Shown here piece after piece: positions 53,188 through 63,544 of a stretch of DNA of 64,000 nucleotides. The stretch is from assembly GCA_030849065.1 (NCBI GenBank), contig JASAON010001659.1:62001-126000 (forward strand), in the 5' to 3' direction. How positions within the stretch are numbered: the stretch's first letter is position 1; each line of letters starts with the position of its first letter. A program made the position numbers and the translations under genes. This stretch comes from Jaenimonas drosophilae (Eukaryota > Euglenozoa > Kinetoplastea > Trypanosomatida > Trypanosomatidae). The notes beneath the pieces were generated by a model that did no database searches, was not told the origin of the DNA, and saw only the letters and a list, made by a program, of their open reading frames with translations.

Positions 53188-54733
53188 GGTTTTTTCGATC
53201 CCAGTTTTTTTCTCAGTTTGGGGAACTTATTGGAGTGGCTAATCGGCTGTCCAAGATTCAGCCTATGACGAATATGCTGAGGCTTAAATTTTATTGAAAC
53301 AAACCCCAATTGCCCATCGCTTCGTTCCGCTCCTGAGCTGAGAGGAAGCTCGAGGCTAAGTTGCATACAGCGCCGCCCCCTCCCATGAACAACAAGATCC
53401 CCCCACGCCACCCAGGGCACATCCACAAACCTTTATAAGCAAATCTAGTATTTCCGTATTTGCGCGAGGTTTTTTCGCGTTTGGAGACGCGCGTTTCGTT
53501 TGCAGGGGATACGAGCGGAGGTGGCGCTCTTTTTTTTTTTTTTTGCCCCCCCCCCCCAACATGTTCTATGAATCCAAAAGGTGAGGGCTCAAGGGGATGC
53601 CAACGCCGCGCAGGTCCAATCCCCCCATTTTGTATGCAAATTATCCTTGAGGGAAAGCGATGTACCTATTTGGTCCTGTCGAGGTGGGTTGGAGGGGGGG
53701 GGGGTGACACAAGTGGTTGTCTTGATATGAAAAATAGAATCCTGCCAACGCCCCCTCCATTCAAGGGGGGGGGGCCGCCCGTCACGAAGGAGAAAGCGGC
53801 CGCCGGGGCCCACACACGCTCTCTCCTGGTTTAGTCGCAGACAAGCGGAAAGATCAAACTGAAACTATTACTGGAAGCCCAACTGGCACATGTGAATCCA
53901 CGTGGTGCGAAACTGAATCCAGTGCCTAAACATGGAAGACTCTCTTTGTCGGCACTCAGGGCTCTTACCCGGGCGGTGCGGTGAGTTTCGTTAAATGTCT
54001 CCCGCGCAACAAGTTGATCTGTTCAATCAAAGAAAACTGATTGGTGGGGTGGGGTCGTGCGCTCCAACCCCAAACCCCCGCGCCAGCCGGCACCATGCCC
54101 CCCCCCCCCCCCGCAAAAAAAAAAAAGAAGGCTTGCGGCCTCAGCAAAAGTGGCATTCTAGATGTTCAGCATATACGCGCGCGGCAAGCGTTTTGTTTGG
54201 ATTGATCAAGAACACAACTCTGGTAACTATCCCTTCCTCATGCATTAATGGTATATTCTCGGGAAAGGGGGGGGGGTTGCCTTCCCCCTGTTGAAATCGG
54301 CGGCGCGGCAGATGCGGTGGGGGGGGGGGGCTCTTTCACTCCCGCTTGGCCCTCCGCAACGCCCCCCCCCCCACTCTATGAAAAATTACAAGTACTGAAA
54401 GATCACGAATGAATATTTGTTAGCATGAGAGTCGAAGCACTGAGCAGATTCATAATAAGCGCGGTCTTTGGATTTCCTCATCGTTGGTCTTTGCGCCGTT
54501 GCGGAGCGCGCTGTTGGTTTTGTTGGCGGTGTTTTGCCCGTTTGGTGTTTTGCACCTGCATGCCGGCCGATGCAGGGAGAGAAAAGGAAGATCTTTCAGA
54601 AACGTACAAGCTGAATTATCATTGCAGGAAATATGCGTTAAAAAGAAAAAAAGAACTTGTGAGGATGGTGGTGGGACGTATGTTGCAAACGGCGCGCGGG
54701 CCCAGATGCGACAACCTAGATTTTGGAAAAAGC
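53188..54733. other. Homopolymer-rich gene-free region
   Basis: 1.5 kb inside the tRNA cluster with a striking set of homopolymer runs: T15 at 53530-53544, C12 at 53546-53557, G11 at 53694-53704, G10 at 53765-53774, C15 at 54098-54112, A12 at 54115-54126, G10 at 54267-54276, G12 at 54319-54330 and C11 at 54362-54372. No convincing coding frame; short frames here contain the homopolymers and no domains. Confidence 0.7.
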
Positions 54734-54805
54734 AGGCCACTGCGAGAATCGAACTCGCGACCCCCACTTTACGAGAGTGGTGCACTGCCACTGTGCTAAG
54801 CGGCC
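54734..54805 (-). tRNA. tRNA-Thr (anticodon CGT)
   Basis: On the minus strand: acceptor GGCCGCT/AGTGGCC, anticodon arm CCACT-CTCGTAA-AGTGG with anticodon CGT, T arm GCGAG-TTCGATT-CTCGC, followed by T5. In trypanosomatids this tRNA often neighbours a divergent snRNA gene; here tRNA-Pro occupies that side. Confidence 0.95.
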
Positions 54806-54877
54806 ACAATCAGCTTCAGTTTTCTGCAATGTGTTTAATTAATGTACGACCGCAATACAAATCGTCAAATTCGAACT

Positions 54878-54949
54878 GGCCGCTTGGTCTAGTGGTATGA
54901 TTCCCGCTTCGGGTGCGGGAGGTCACGGGTTCAATTCCCGTAGCGGCCC
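54878..54949 (+). tRNA. tRNA-Pro (anticodon CGG)
   Basis: Acceptor GGCCGCT/AGCGGCC, anticodon arm CCCGC-TTCGGGT-GCGGG with anticodon CGG, T arm ACGGG-TTCAATT-CCCGT. No T run lies within the first bases downstream; the nearest T4 is about 45 bp on. Confidence 0.95.
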
Positions 54950-55003
54950 TCACTTGGGTCGATGATATGGTTGAACTTCAGAAAATGTAACTCGTTTTAT
55001 GAA

Positions 55004-55076
55004 TCCTCCCTGGCGCAGTCGGCAGCGCGTTAGGCTGTTAACCTACAGGTCGTTGGTTCGAATCCAACGGGAGGAG
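55004..55076 (+). tRNA. tRNA-Asn (anticodon GTT)
   Basis: Acceptor TCCTCCC/GGGAGGA, anticodon loop CTGTTAA with anticodon GTT, T arm GTTGG-TTCGAAT-CCAAC, followed by T5-6. Confidence 0.95.
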
Positions 55077-55435
55077 CTTTTTGGTCGGCGGACTCATTTG
55101 TTTGCTTTTCTTCTGTGAGGGTTTATCTGGCCTGTGTAAGATCGAATCCTCTCCGAGTTCATTTCCTCGGAGCCTTCTTTTTCTTTTGAACGCAGTGCTT
55201 GAGCGGCTTCCACACAACCGAAGCTAGGAATCGCTTCTTGGTTGCTTCTTGAGCTGACAAAAAAACCATGACTTGTATCTCTGCGATAACCCATCCCGTC
55301 AATAAAACCAGCGTGACGATAATAATAGCACTTAGAGCAAGTGGTGCTAATCTTCCCTTCACACTTCGACCAGCTTTTTGGGATTTCGCTGTGCGTCACA
55401 AACACATTTTAAGAGTTTTCCGCCCTTCGAAAAAG
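55077..55435 (-). other. Spacer with an open membrane-protein-like frame lacking ATG
   Basis: On the minus strand, a frame open from about 55395 to 55159 encodes a plausible transmembrane segment (LAPLALSAIIIVTLVLLTGW) and a basic end (VQKKKKAPRK). There is no ATG upstream of the hydrophobic segment, only a GTG at 55362. It could be a remnant, an exon-like fragment or chance. Not called as a gene. Confidence 0.3.
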
Positions 55436-55508
55436 CGCTCTCCGTGGGGATCGAACCCACGACCACACGGTTAAGAGCCGTGCGCTCTACCGACTGAGCT
55501 AGGGGAGC
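55436..55508 (-). tRNA. tRNA-Lys (anticodon CTT)
   Basis: On the minus strand: acceptor GCTCCCC/GGAGAGC with one C-A mismatch, D arm TAGCTCAGTCGGTAGAGC, anticodon loop CTCTTAA with anticodon CTT, T arm GTGGG-TTCGATC-CCCAC, followed by T5. In T. brucei a divergent tRNA-Lys neighbours the 7SL RNA gene; here tRNA-Ile lies on that side. Confidence 0.93.
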
Positions 55509-55580
55509 TTGTTACAGAGGAAAAGCAAGTGATCATGCGTATATGTATTGATGTAGCAGGTTAGTTCCCAACGGCGTGGG

Positions 55581-55654
55581 GCTCCCGTGGTCTAGTTGGT
55601 TAGGACGCTGGTCTTATGAACCGGATATCGCGGGTTCGAGCCCCGCCGGGAGCA
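55581..55654 (+). tRNA. tRNA-Ile (anticodon TAT)
   Basis: Acceptor GCTCCCG/CGGGAGC, anticodon arm CTGGT-CTTATGA-ACCGG with anticodon TAT (the AUA-reading isoacceptor), T arm GCGGG-TTCGAGC-CCCGC, then ATATTTTTAG. It ends 93 bp before the stop codon of PEX1 on the other strand. Confidence 0.95.
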
Positions 55655-55746
55655 AACATATTTTTAGTTGTATTTTTTTTTGCGTTGTGCAAGCAAGAAT
55701 CTGCCAGGAAACGGTGTGAGGGCTCGTTGTGACTTGTTGAGTTTTC

Positions 55747-58512
55747 TTAGCCGAATGTGATCTTAGTTCCTGGCCCCTCAACTGGAAGCGACTCGCCACG
55801 CTTGAAGAGGGCGTGGATGCGCTGGAACTTTGCGATGTCCCGCTGAGAGAGGGACGGGCGTGTGTCGGCAATGGCGCGCTCGAAGTCGCGAAAGTCCGGG
55901 GATAGGCTCACTGCCGCGGCTGCTGAGCGTGTGAGGCCGCTCTGGCGAACCAGGCTTTGGAGGGAGTCCTTCACCTTGTCCTGCGAGATGCCTGTGCCAA
56001 CGCTGGCAATCACAAAGGGTGAATCAACAGCAGCATCGGGGGAGTTGTTGTCCGCGGCGGCGGATTCGGCCGACGCGGCTTCTACGATGCGCTGGCTCAC
56101 AAAGGAACTGGCGGTGGAGACCATCGCGGATAGGTCGGCAGGGGTCCAGTTGTTGGTCTGTTCCACGACGTGTCGGATTTGGTCCTCGGTCAACTCAGCC
56201 GATGCCTTCTTGCAAAGGAACTGTAGGATAGTTCTGCGATCCTCCGCATCCGGGATGGGGCACACGACGGCCTTGTCCAGCCGACCAGGACGGAGAAGCG
56301 CGGCATCGATTAGGTCTGGGCGACTGGAGGCAGCAACCACATAGACATCCTTTCGCCCTTCCACACCATCCAGATAGCAAAGAAGTTGGTTCACGACGCG
56401 GTCCGTCACACCGGAGTTGTCCACCCCACGTTGTGGGGCAACGGAGTCGAACTCGTCAAAGAAGATGACGCACGGGGCCGCCGCTTGGGCACGCTCAAAG
56501 ACATCACGAATTTTTTGCTCACTCTGCCCAATGTACTTGCCAAACACCTCGGGCCCATTGACGACGATGCAGTTGAGGTCCTCGGCATTCACGAGGGCCT
56601 CCAGAATGTAGGTCTTGCCGCAGCCAGATGGCCCGTAGAGAAGAATGCCGCTGCGGGTCTTGAGAGGAAGGCGCGCGAAGAGAGCCGGGTGCTGCATGGG
56701 CAGGACAAGGGTGTCGTAGAGCGCCTTCTTGGCCTCGGTCAAGCCCCCAATCTCCGTCCACTGCACGCGCTCACCCTTGAGGAACTTGATGCCAGAGTGG
56801 GCAAGAGGGGTGAAGTTGGCCACGCAGGCCTTGCTGCGATCTACGAGTGGGGTGTCTGCGTCCTCATGACGAATACGCTGCGCCACCTGTACCATGTCGA
56901 AGGGGGTGTAGTTATCCATGAGAGCCGCCGACGCACTCACCGCCTCGGCCGATTCTGTGGCAAAGAGCTGCTGAAGCAGCGCGCATCGCGTCGCACGGCT
57001 GAGTGCCTCCACTGCCATGAAGGATTGAAAGCAGAGGGCGGAGCGAAAGTACTCGTTGACGGACTCCCGGCTGGAGCAGGTGGCCACCACCACCATTCTG
57101 CATCGGTGAGATGGCGCGCAGGTGTTGGTGAATTGTGTCAGGGAACTCTCCAAGGTGGCGCGTGTGGCGAGGCTCATCGCATCATGACTGCCCTCCTTCT
57201 GCTCCGGGGCGATGGCGTCGAAGTTCTCCAGCACCAAGACGGAGGGGGCGGCCAACACACACTCCTGCACCGCCGACTGCAGTCGCGCCAGAAGGCCCTT
57301 GTGGAGGGAGCACTCCACGTGCACGGTGTGAATTGTGGGGAGCTGCCGCAGGACGGTTGAGAGAATGCAGCTCTTGCCATAACCTTTGCCGCCACTGAGG
57401 AGCACGTTGCCACTGCCCGTTCCCGTGGAATCCCCCGTCGCAAACTCAAGTTGACGAAGAAGTTGTTGGGGCAGGTCGCCGTGCACTTCCGCGAGCTGCG
57501 CGAGGGTGGGGTGACGATGATTGTGGTCCGCCAACGGAGCTGCCGACAACCACGACGGGAGCTTCTCTCCGCTCCCGTAGCCGTCCTCCGTGTTGGGGAT
57601 GCAGAGGATATTGGTGGCTTGAGGGATGCCCGAGACGGTGCAGTGGTGTGGTGGCACTCCCTCCCGCACTCGCACCGTCATGAGAACGACGTTGGCACGA
57701 AGGAAGGATGGTGTCAGGTGGGGCTCATCGAGGGTGGCGAGCTGGGCGAGGTCCAACACACCCAACGTGATGCCGTCGCCCCACTTGTGTTGCTGGGCGG
57801 TGGCGTTGCTCATCACCAACGTCAAGGCCGCCTTGTCTGACGCCGACGGGGGGACCTCGGGTGTTTCCGTCTCAGCCGCGTTGGGCTCCGCCGTGGCGCG
57901 GAGGACGGCCCACTGCGGAGGTTCTGCCACACTTGTGGCAGGATCGATGGCTCGTGCACGTGTGGCCACAATGAATTGCGTGCCCTCGAACATGGCGGCA
58001 CACCCACGCTGCATCTCACGTCCTTCGCCACACTCAATGGACTGAACCCTCACCTTGGCCTGCACACCGGAGAAGACGTGCACGGTGAAGCGCATGTCTT
58101 GATAGACAACGACGAGCTGCTGCAGCAGTTGCTGCTCAATGCGCATGGCGTTCTGCTCCACCACCTCACTATCATCCACTGTGAGTGGGGAGACGAGCAC
58201 CTTCGTGGCCCGCTGACAGTGCGGGAGCACCGCACATTCAATCATCTCCCCCGCACTCAGGCCAAGGTCCTGCGCAAAGGTCGCGGAGAGGCTCACTTTG
58301 GCGTTGCCGTCGCGGTGTGGGCGGTTTCCGAGGCATCCGGCAAACATCTCCCGCGGCCCATCGCTGCCTTGCGCGGTGAGGCGCAGCGGCACCACGTGTG
58401 GCACATCGCGGCCGTAGAGGGGTCGGAGGTGGGCGTCGATAAAGGAGGCAGGCACCGCCACGCAGGAGTCGCGGCGGCCGTGGTCAATCACAACCTCAAA
58501 AAATTGTTGCAT
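55747..58512 (-). CDS. PEX1: Peroxisome/glycosome biogenesis AAA+ ATPase PEX1
   Basis: 921 residues from the ATG at 58512 (MQQFFEVVIDHGRR). An upstream ATG at 58587 would add 25 residues encoded by a polypyrimidine tract and is judged to be leader. PEX1 with PEX6 extracts ubiquitinated PEX5 from the peroxisomal (in kinetoplastids, glycosomal) membrane. Seen: an N-terminal domain with VPASFIDAHLRPLYG and DVPHVVPLRL; a D1 ATPase with Walker A GGKGYGKS but a degenerate Walker B (VLVLENFD); and a D2 ATPase with Walker A GPSGCGKT, Walker B VIFFDEFDSVAPQRG, DRVVNQLLCYLDGVEG, and SRPDLIDAALLRPGRLD. The D2 wording is the PEX1 signature. It is the last gene of the minus-strand array, its stop facing the tRNA cluster. 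Confidence 0.92.
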   Translation of the reverse strand: MQQFFEVVIDHGRRDSCVAVPASFIDAHLRPLYGRDVPHVVPLRLTAQGSDGPREMFAGCLGNRPHRDGNAKVSLSATFAQDLGLSAGEMIECAVLPHCQRATKVLVSPLTVDDSEVVEQNAMRIEQQLLQQLVVVYQDMRFTVHVFSGVQAKVRVQSIECGEGREMQRGCAAMFEGTQFIVATRARAIDPATSVAEPPQWAVLRATAEPNAAETETPEVPPSASDKAALTLVMSNATAQQHKWGDGITLGVLDLAQLATLDEPHLTPSFLRANVVLMTVRVREGVPPHHCTVSGIPQATNILCIPNTEDGYGSGEKLPSWLSAAPLADHNHRHPTLAQLAEVHGDLPQQLLRQLEFATGDSTGTGSGNVLLSGGKGYGKSCILSTVLRQLPTIHTVHVECSLHKGLLARLQSAVQECVLAAPSVLVLENFDAIAPEQKEGSHDAMSLATRATLESSLTQFTNTCAPSHRCRMVVVATCSSRESVNEYFRSALCFQSFMAVEALSRATRCALLQQLFATESAEAVSASAALMDNYTPFDMVQVAQRIRHEDADTPLVDRSKACVANFTPLAHSGIKFLKGERVQWTEIGGLTEAKKALYDTLVLPMQHPALFARLPLKTRSGILLYGPSGCGKTYILEALVNAEDLNCIVVNGPEVFGKYIGQSEQKIRDVFERAQAAAPCVIFFDEFDSVAPQRGVDNSGVTDRVVNQLLCYLDGVEGRKDVYVVAASSRPDLIDAALLRPGRLDKAVVCPIPDAEDRRTILQFLCKKASAELTEDQIRHVVEQTNNWTPADLSAMVSTASSFVSQRIVEAASAESAAADNNSPDAAVDSPFVIASVGTGISQDKVKDSLQSLVRQSGLTRSAAAAVSLSPDFRDFERAIADTRPSLSQRDIAKFQRIHALFKRGESLPVEGPGTKITFG

Positions 58513-58562
58513 CACTCTTCGTTCACACAACACACAAGAGAAGAGAGGGAGAGGAAGTGGGG
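58513..58562 (-). promoter_or_regulatory. Polypyrimidine tract / trans-splice region of PEX1
   Basis: On the minus strand, a CT-rich stretch (58537-58562) is followed by AG dinucleotides at 58518-58517 and 58516-58515, just before the ATG at 58512. This is why the upstream ATG is not used here as the start. Confidence 0.5.
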
Positions 58563-58692
58563 GCAGACATAATGATGATGATGGCATAGAGTTGGTGTGT
58601 CTGGGTGTGCAGAGAGGAGGGAGGGAGGAATGATGAAGTTGGTGTGTTATCCTTGAGACATCGACGGAGAATAAGGGAACCCCCCCTCCCCG

Positions 58693-59553
58693 TCAGACAC
58701 TCGTGTTGATGTGGTGCGCGTTGATAGAGACGACCTCACCGGTAGGAATGAGGGTGGTTGCGAGAAGATGCGCGCACGGTGCGCTGCCATCGTGCCACAC
58801 AACACCCACGGAACGGCTCTGCCGCTCGTGCCTCGTCACCACCAACCGCGCGTTGGCCACCGATGATGTTCGACCGCAGAAGTCCATGAGCGGGATGAGG
58901 GCGAGACCTCCGGTATCATCTTCGAGCCCCTGCGTGAGGACCGTTGAGATGCCCCACGCGGCAGACTTGGCGGCGAAGTGAGGAAGACTTTGCTCGAGAC
59001 GACGGACCGCACGCTGGAGGCGAAGCTGCTCCACGCGTTCTTGAAGCGTCTGCGACGCGGCGGGACGAGAACCACTGGTGCCTATCCATGCTCCTTCATC
59101 TTCATCCGGAGCGTCGACGGAGGCTCGAAGGCGACGTTGACGGTCAAGGAAGCTCACGTAGGCCTTGTACTCACTGCGGTGATGATGCATGTGCCGCAGC
59201 ACAAGGTTGGCCAGTTCCTCGGCTTGGGCGAGGCGTGCCTCGGGGTGCTCGCGGCTGGCGTAGCGCCGTGCCTCAGCACGACTTGTGTGAATGGCCAAGC
59301 CAAGTGGCACCGAGACGAGCGGAGTGCCTGGCAGCACCTCACGTGTGGCCACCCACACAAGGCCGTTGTCCTCCTGCGTGTGCCGTAGACGCAGTGCGCC
59401 GTGCACCGCTGCACCACGACGTGACGCCCAACGACAGAGTGGGCGAGCGGCGGGGGCTGTGTGGGTGGCCATCAACGGCCACAGGAGCCGGAAGGTCTCG
59501 GGGTTGCGGCAAATTAGACGTCGAGGAGCATCACTCAGGACGAACTCAAGCAT
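58693..59553 (-). CDS. SET-domain-like protein (SETD/LSMT-type)
   Basis: 286 residues from the ATG at 59553 (MLEFVLSDAPRRL); four more codons lead only to a GTG. The segment after residue 60 (VWVATREVLPGTPLVSVPLG, then LAIHTSRAEA) resembles the first half of the SET domain of SETD3/SETD6/Rubisco-LSMT-type lysine methyltransferases. The late segment (LALIPLMDFCGR, NARLVV, ATTLIPTGEVVSINAH) resembles the second half, where the fold normally has a D-x-x-NH-type motif and GEEV-x-I-x-YG. Here Asn-His is replaced by Cys-Gly-Arg and the catalytic Tyr by His, so activity is doubtful. An N-terminal Arg-rich stretch might target mitochondria. Assignment is tentative. Confidence 0.5.
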   Translation of the reverse strand: MLEFVLSDAPRRLICRNPETFRLLWPLMATHTAPAARPLCRWASRRGAAVHGALRLRHTQEDNGLVWVATREVLPGTPLVSVPLGLAIHTSRAEARRYASREHPEARLAQAEELANLVLRHMHHHRSEYKAYVSFLDRQRRLRASVDAPDEDEGAWIGTSGSRPAASQTLQERVEQLRLQRAVRRLEQSLPHFAAKSAAWGISTVLTQGLEDDTGGLALIPLMDFCGRTSSVANARLVVTRHERQSRSVGVVWHDGSAPCAHLLATTLIPTGEVVSINAHHINTSV

Positions 59554-59771
59554 GGGCCGCCACACATCTCACCTAACGAGGGTCAGTGGCTGAAAAATGA
59601 CGAATAAGAAGAAGAAGAACGATGTTGTACTCTGCACACTTCAGAGCTAAGAAGGCATGGAGATCAGCAACAACAACAACAAGTAGTCTCTTTTGTGTTT
59701 CAATAACATGTTAGTCGTCCTCCCCTGCACACGTTTCTCTTAGGAAGGGGTGGGGTGAGGAGTGGTGCTCC

Positions 59772-61157
<1,386 letters not shown>

Positions 61158-61347
61158 CTATATAGACCGCAGTATGTGTGTGATCGTGTATGTGTGTGCT
61201 GATGATGATGATGATGATGATGATTAAAAACAACATGAATAAAAAGATGAAACAACAACAAGCTTCTTGAGATACAGACACTCCCGTATATCATGGCAGA
61301 GTAATGTGTGAATGTGTGTGTGTGTGTGGTGGTGTGACGATAGCCTG

Positions 61348-62604
61348 TTAGGCAGTCTTCTTCATCTCCGCCTCCTTCTCGGTGATGAGGGCCAAGACCC
61401 GATGCAGCTCCACCGCCGCCACGTGTTCGTCGCTGACGGTATCTTCAATAATGGCCTGCGCCTCACCAATCAGCTGGCGTGCCACATCAACCTTTCCGAC
61501 AAGAAGCTCCCCGAGGGCGGCCTTCGTTGTTGTCGAGCCAATGGAGATGTGCTTCCCTTCAAAGCGCTTGCGTGCGATGCGGAGCGCCTCACGGTATTGC
61601 TGCGCCTGCTTCTCAACGTCCTTGAGGTCGCCGTAGGCATCCCCCAAGGCGATGAGTGTACCAATGAGTTGCGTGTGCTGCGAACCAAAAGAGCGGTGCT
61701 GGAGATCAACGGCGCGCTCGAGCAGCTCCTTTTGGTTGTAGTAGTCCTTGTTAGCCCCGTAGGCTGCGGCGAGCTCTACGCAGGTGGGGGCGAGCTGTGC
61801 GTTCATGTGGCCCAGACGCTTCTCCTGGAGATCCGCCGCGGCGTGCGCCAGCTGCAGCTGCTTCTCCACATTCCCGTTTGCGCCATGAGCGCGCGAGAGG
61901 CTGAGCATGGCGAGGGATGTTTGGAGATGCTCCGCCCCGCAATGGCGACGGACAATCTCAAATGCCCGCTCCGCCACCTCGAGCTGCTCCTTGTACTCTC
62001 CAAGATGGCCGTGTGCGGTGGAGAGTAGCAACAGGACGCGGCCCACCTTGGCATGCTTCGGATTAAAGCGCTCCTCGTGAATTGCCAGCGACTCCAACAG
62101 GAGGGCCTTCATGTCTGCGTACTTGCCCATATCTTCCTTGGCACAGGCCATGTTGTATAGGACCATGCCGTACTGCGGGTGATCAGCGCCATAGACGCGC
62201 TCCACCATCTCCCGCGACTGCTGCAGCAGCTTCAGCTTCTTGGCGAAGTTGCCCACCTCACCATAGGCGCACGCAATGTTGTTGATGCAGCTCATCAAGG
62301 TAGGGCTGTCTCTGCTGTGGTTCTTGGCCGCCAAGACCACCTCCCAGCCACGAATGGCCTCCATGAAGTCACCATGTTCGAAGGCCTCACCGGCGGTGCG
62401 GCTGAGGTCGATGAGCTCCTTCTCGGTGTAGTCCTTTGGTGGGGAGGGGCTGCCTGCCGTGGAGCACAGGCGTCGAGGGGTTGAGAAGAGGGGCGTAGAG
62501 AGTGCCACGTGGCCCAGTGGGCTGCGGTAGGCGAGGGTGGTGGTGGTGGGCCTGCGGATGCATCGTAGCAGTACACGTGTGCAGAAGGTGTGTGGGGGCA
62601 TCAT
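61348..62604 (-). CDS. TPR-repeat protein, probable mitochondrial import
   Basis: 418 residues from the ATG at 62604 (MMPPHTFCTRVLLRCIRRP). A further upstream ATG (62667) would add 21 residues encoded by a CT-rich tract and is taken as leader. The first 60 residues are Arg/Ser/Thr-rich and almost free of acids, as in mitochondrial presequences. From about residue 75 the protein is a run of kinesin-light-chain-type tetratricopeptide repeats of about 42 residues (for example YGMVLYNMACAKEDMGKYAD, HAKVGRVLLLLSTAHGHLGE, LIGTLIALGDAYGDLKDVEK, HLQTSLAMLSLSRAHGANGN). Function beyond protein binding is unknown. An enzyme domain is absent. Confidence 0.8.
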   Translation of the reverse strand: MMPPHTFCTRVLLRCIRRPTTTTLAYRSPLGHVALSTPLFSTPRRLCSTAGSPSPPKDYTEKELIDLSRTAGEAFEHGDFMEAIRGWEVVLAAKNHSRDSPTLMSCINNIACAYGEVGNFAKKLKLLQQSREMVERVYGADHPQYGMVLYNMACAKEDMGKYADMKALLLESLAIHEERFNPKHAKVGRVLLLLSTAHGHLGEYKEQLEVAERAFEIVRRHCGAEHLQTSLAMLSLSRAHGANGNVEKQLQLAHAAADLQEKRLGHMNAQLAPTCVELAAAYGANKDYYNQKELLERAVDLQHRSFGSQHTQLIGTLIALGDAYGDLKDVEKQAQQYREALRIARKRFEGKHISIGSTTTKAALGELLVGKVDVARQLIGEAQAIIEDTVSDEHVAAVELHRVLALITEKEAEMKKTA

Positions 62605-62645
62605 TAAATAGACGGCTTGAGAGAGAAGAGAAGAGAAGAAGATGG
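62605..62645 (-). promoter_or_regulatory. Polypyrimidine tract / trans-splice region of the TPR gene
   Basis: On the minus strand, TCTTCTTCTCTTCTC-like sequence (62619-62645) then AG at 62617-62616, 12 bp before ATG 62604. Confidence 0.5.
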
Positions 62646-62776
62646 GTAATTGCGTCCATGACACCATGAGACATGTGTGCTGAGTACAGGTGGGTGTTGT
62701 GTTGTGTTGAATCGATGTTGTTGTTGTTGTTGGTATGGAACATCGCAGAGTGATTGCAACTCTTCTTCACTCATCA

Positions 62777-63544
62777 TCAGAAATCATCCTCCGGGACCAT
62801 TTGCAGCGCATCGGCCTTGGGGATGGCCTGACGGTTGTGCTGTACAGCCTCTTCTAGTCGCCGTGTGAGGGGGGCGATGGCCTCCACCCCGCGTACATCA
62901 CAGCGCACAATCGTCTTCTTCCGTCGAACAAGACGAATGAGAGCGTTGACGCCCTTGCACCCACACGGGTTGTATGAGACATCCAGGGAGGCCACGTGGG
63001 GAAGTGGTTGGAGGGCTGCGCACAAGAGCTCCACCATCCCGCTGCTGAGGTACTGCTGGCGAAGGATGAGTGTGTTGAGGTGGACGCACTCTGGCAGGAC
63101 CGCAAAGATGGAGAGGAGCGCGGCACGGCCAACGTAGGAGCGGCAGAGATCTAAGGTGCCGCCACCTGTGCCATTGCCATTGCGGGCGGCGGGGCGTTGA
63201 GTCGGGCTATCCGAGGGTGCCCCCTCCGCGGCCTCCCACTCCGCCGTCCCGAGACGCACGGACTGCCGACGTGGTGGCTGCATCGCCTGCAGCAATGGCG
63301 CGCAACCTTCTGTGGCAGCCTCTGTCCTCTTCGTATCTACCATGAAGTCCGTGAAGGCCACGCAGGGCGGGTGCATCTCCACGGTGCAGCAGTAGGCGTA
63401 CTTCTCCATTGGGGTGAGTGGGGGTGAGGCGGGGTTGCTACGGACGGTCTTGGCGTGGACGGTCGAGAGCACCTCGAGCGCCTTGTTGAGTTGGTGGAAC
63501 TTCTCCACAACAACCAAGTCGTCGTACTCCGGCGGGACGTACAT
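62777..63544 (-). CDS. Leucine-rich-repeat protein
   Basis: 255 residues from the ATG at 63544 (MYVPPEYDDLVVVEKFH). The frame extends 31 codons upstream through a Phe/Ser-rich, polypyrimidine-encoded leader to other ATGs. The C-terminal third shows RNI-type leucine-rich repeats: VHLNTLILRQQYLSSGMVEL, LPHVASLDVSYNPCGCKGVN and TIVRCDVRGVEAIAPL. The N-terminal part has an acidic helix (LNKALEVLSTVHAKTVRSN) and a cysteine-bearing segment YCCTVEMHPPCVAF. No known family; in kinetoplastids many such short LRR proteins are flagellar or cytoskeletal, which is only inference. Confidence 0.7.
   Translation of the reverse strand: MYVPPEYDDLVVVEKFHQLNKALEVLSTVHAKTVRSNPASPPLTPMEKYAYCCTVEMHPPCVAFTDFMVDTKRTEAATEGCAPLLQAMQPPRRQSVRLGTAEWEAAEGAPSDSPTQRPAARNGNGTGGGTLDLCRSYVGRAALLSIFAVLPECVHLNTLILRQQYLSSGMVELLCAALQPLPHVASLDVSYNPCGCKGVNALIRLVRRKKTIVRCDVRGVEAIAPLTRRLEEAVQHNRQAIPKADALQMVPEDDF

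Noticed and set aside
54484..54900. Plus-strand frame of 138 codons between Gly and Pro tRNAs
   Set aside because: Overlaps tRNA-Thr and runs into tRNA-Pro; no domain.
54734..55580. U6 or 7SL RNA gene beside tRNA-Thr(CGT) or tRNA-Lys(CTT)
   Set aside because: These tRNAs flank such genes in trypanosomes, but here tRNA-Pro and tRNA-Ile occupy the divergent sides and the conserved U6 core ACAGAGA was not found.
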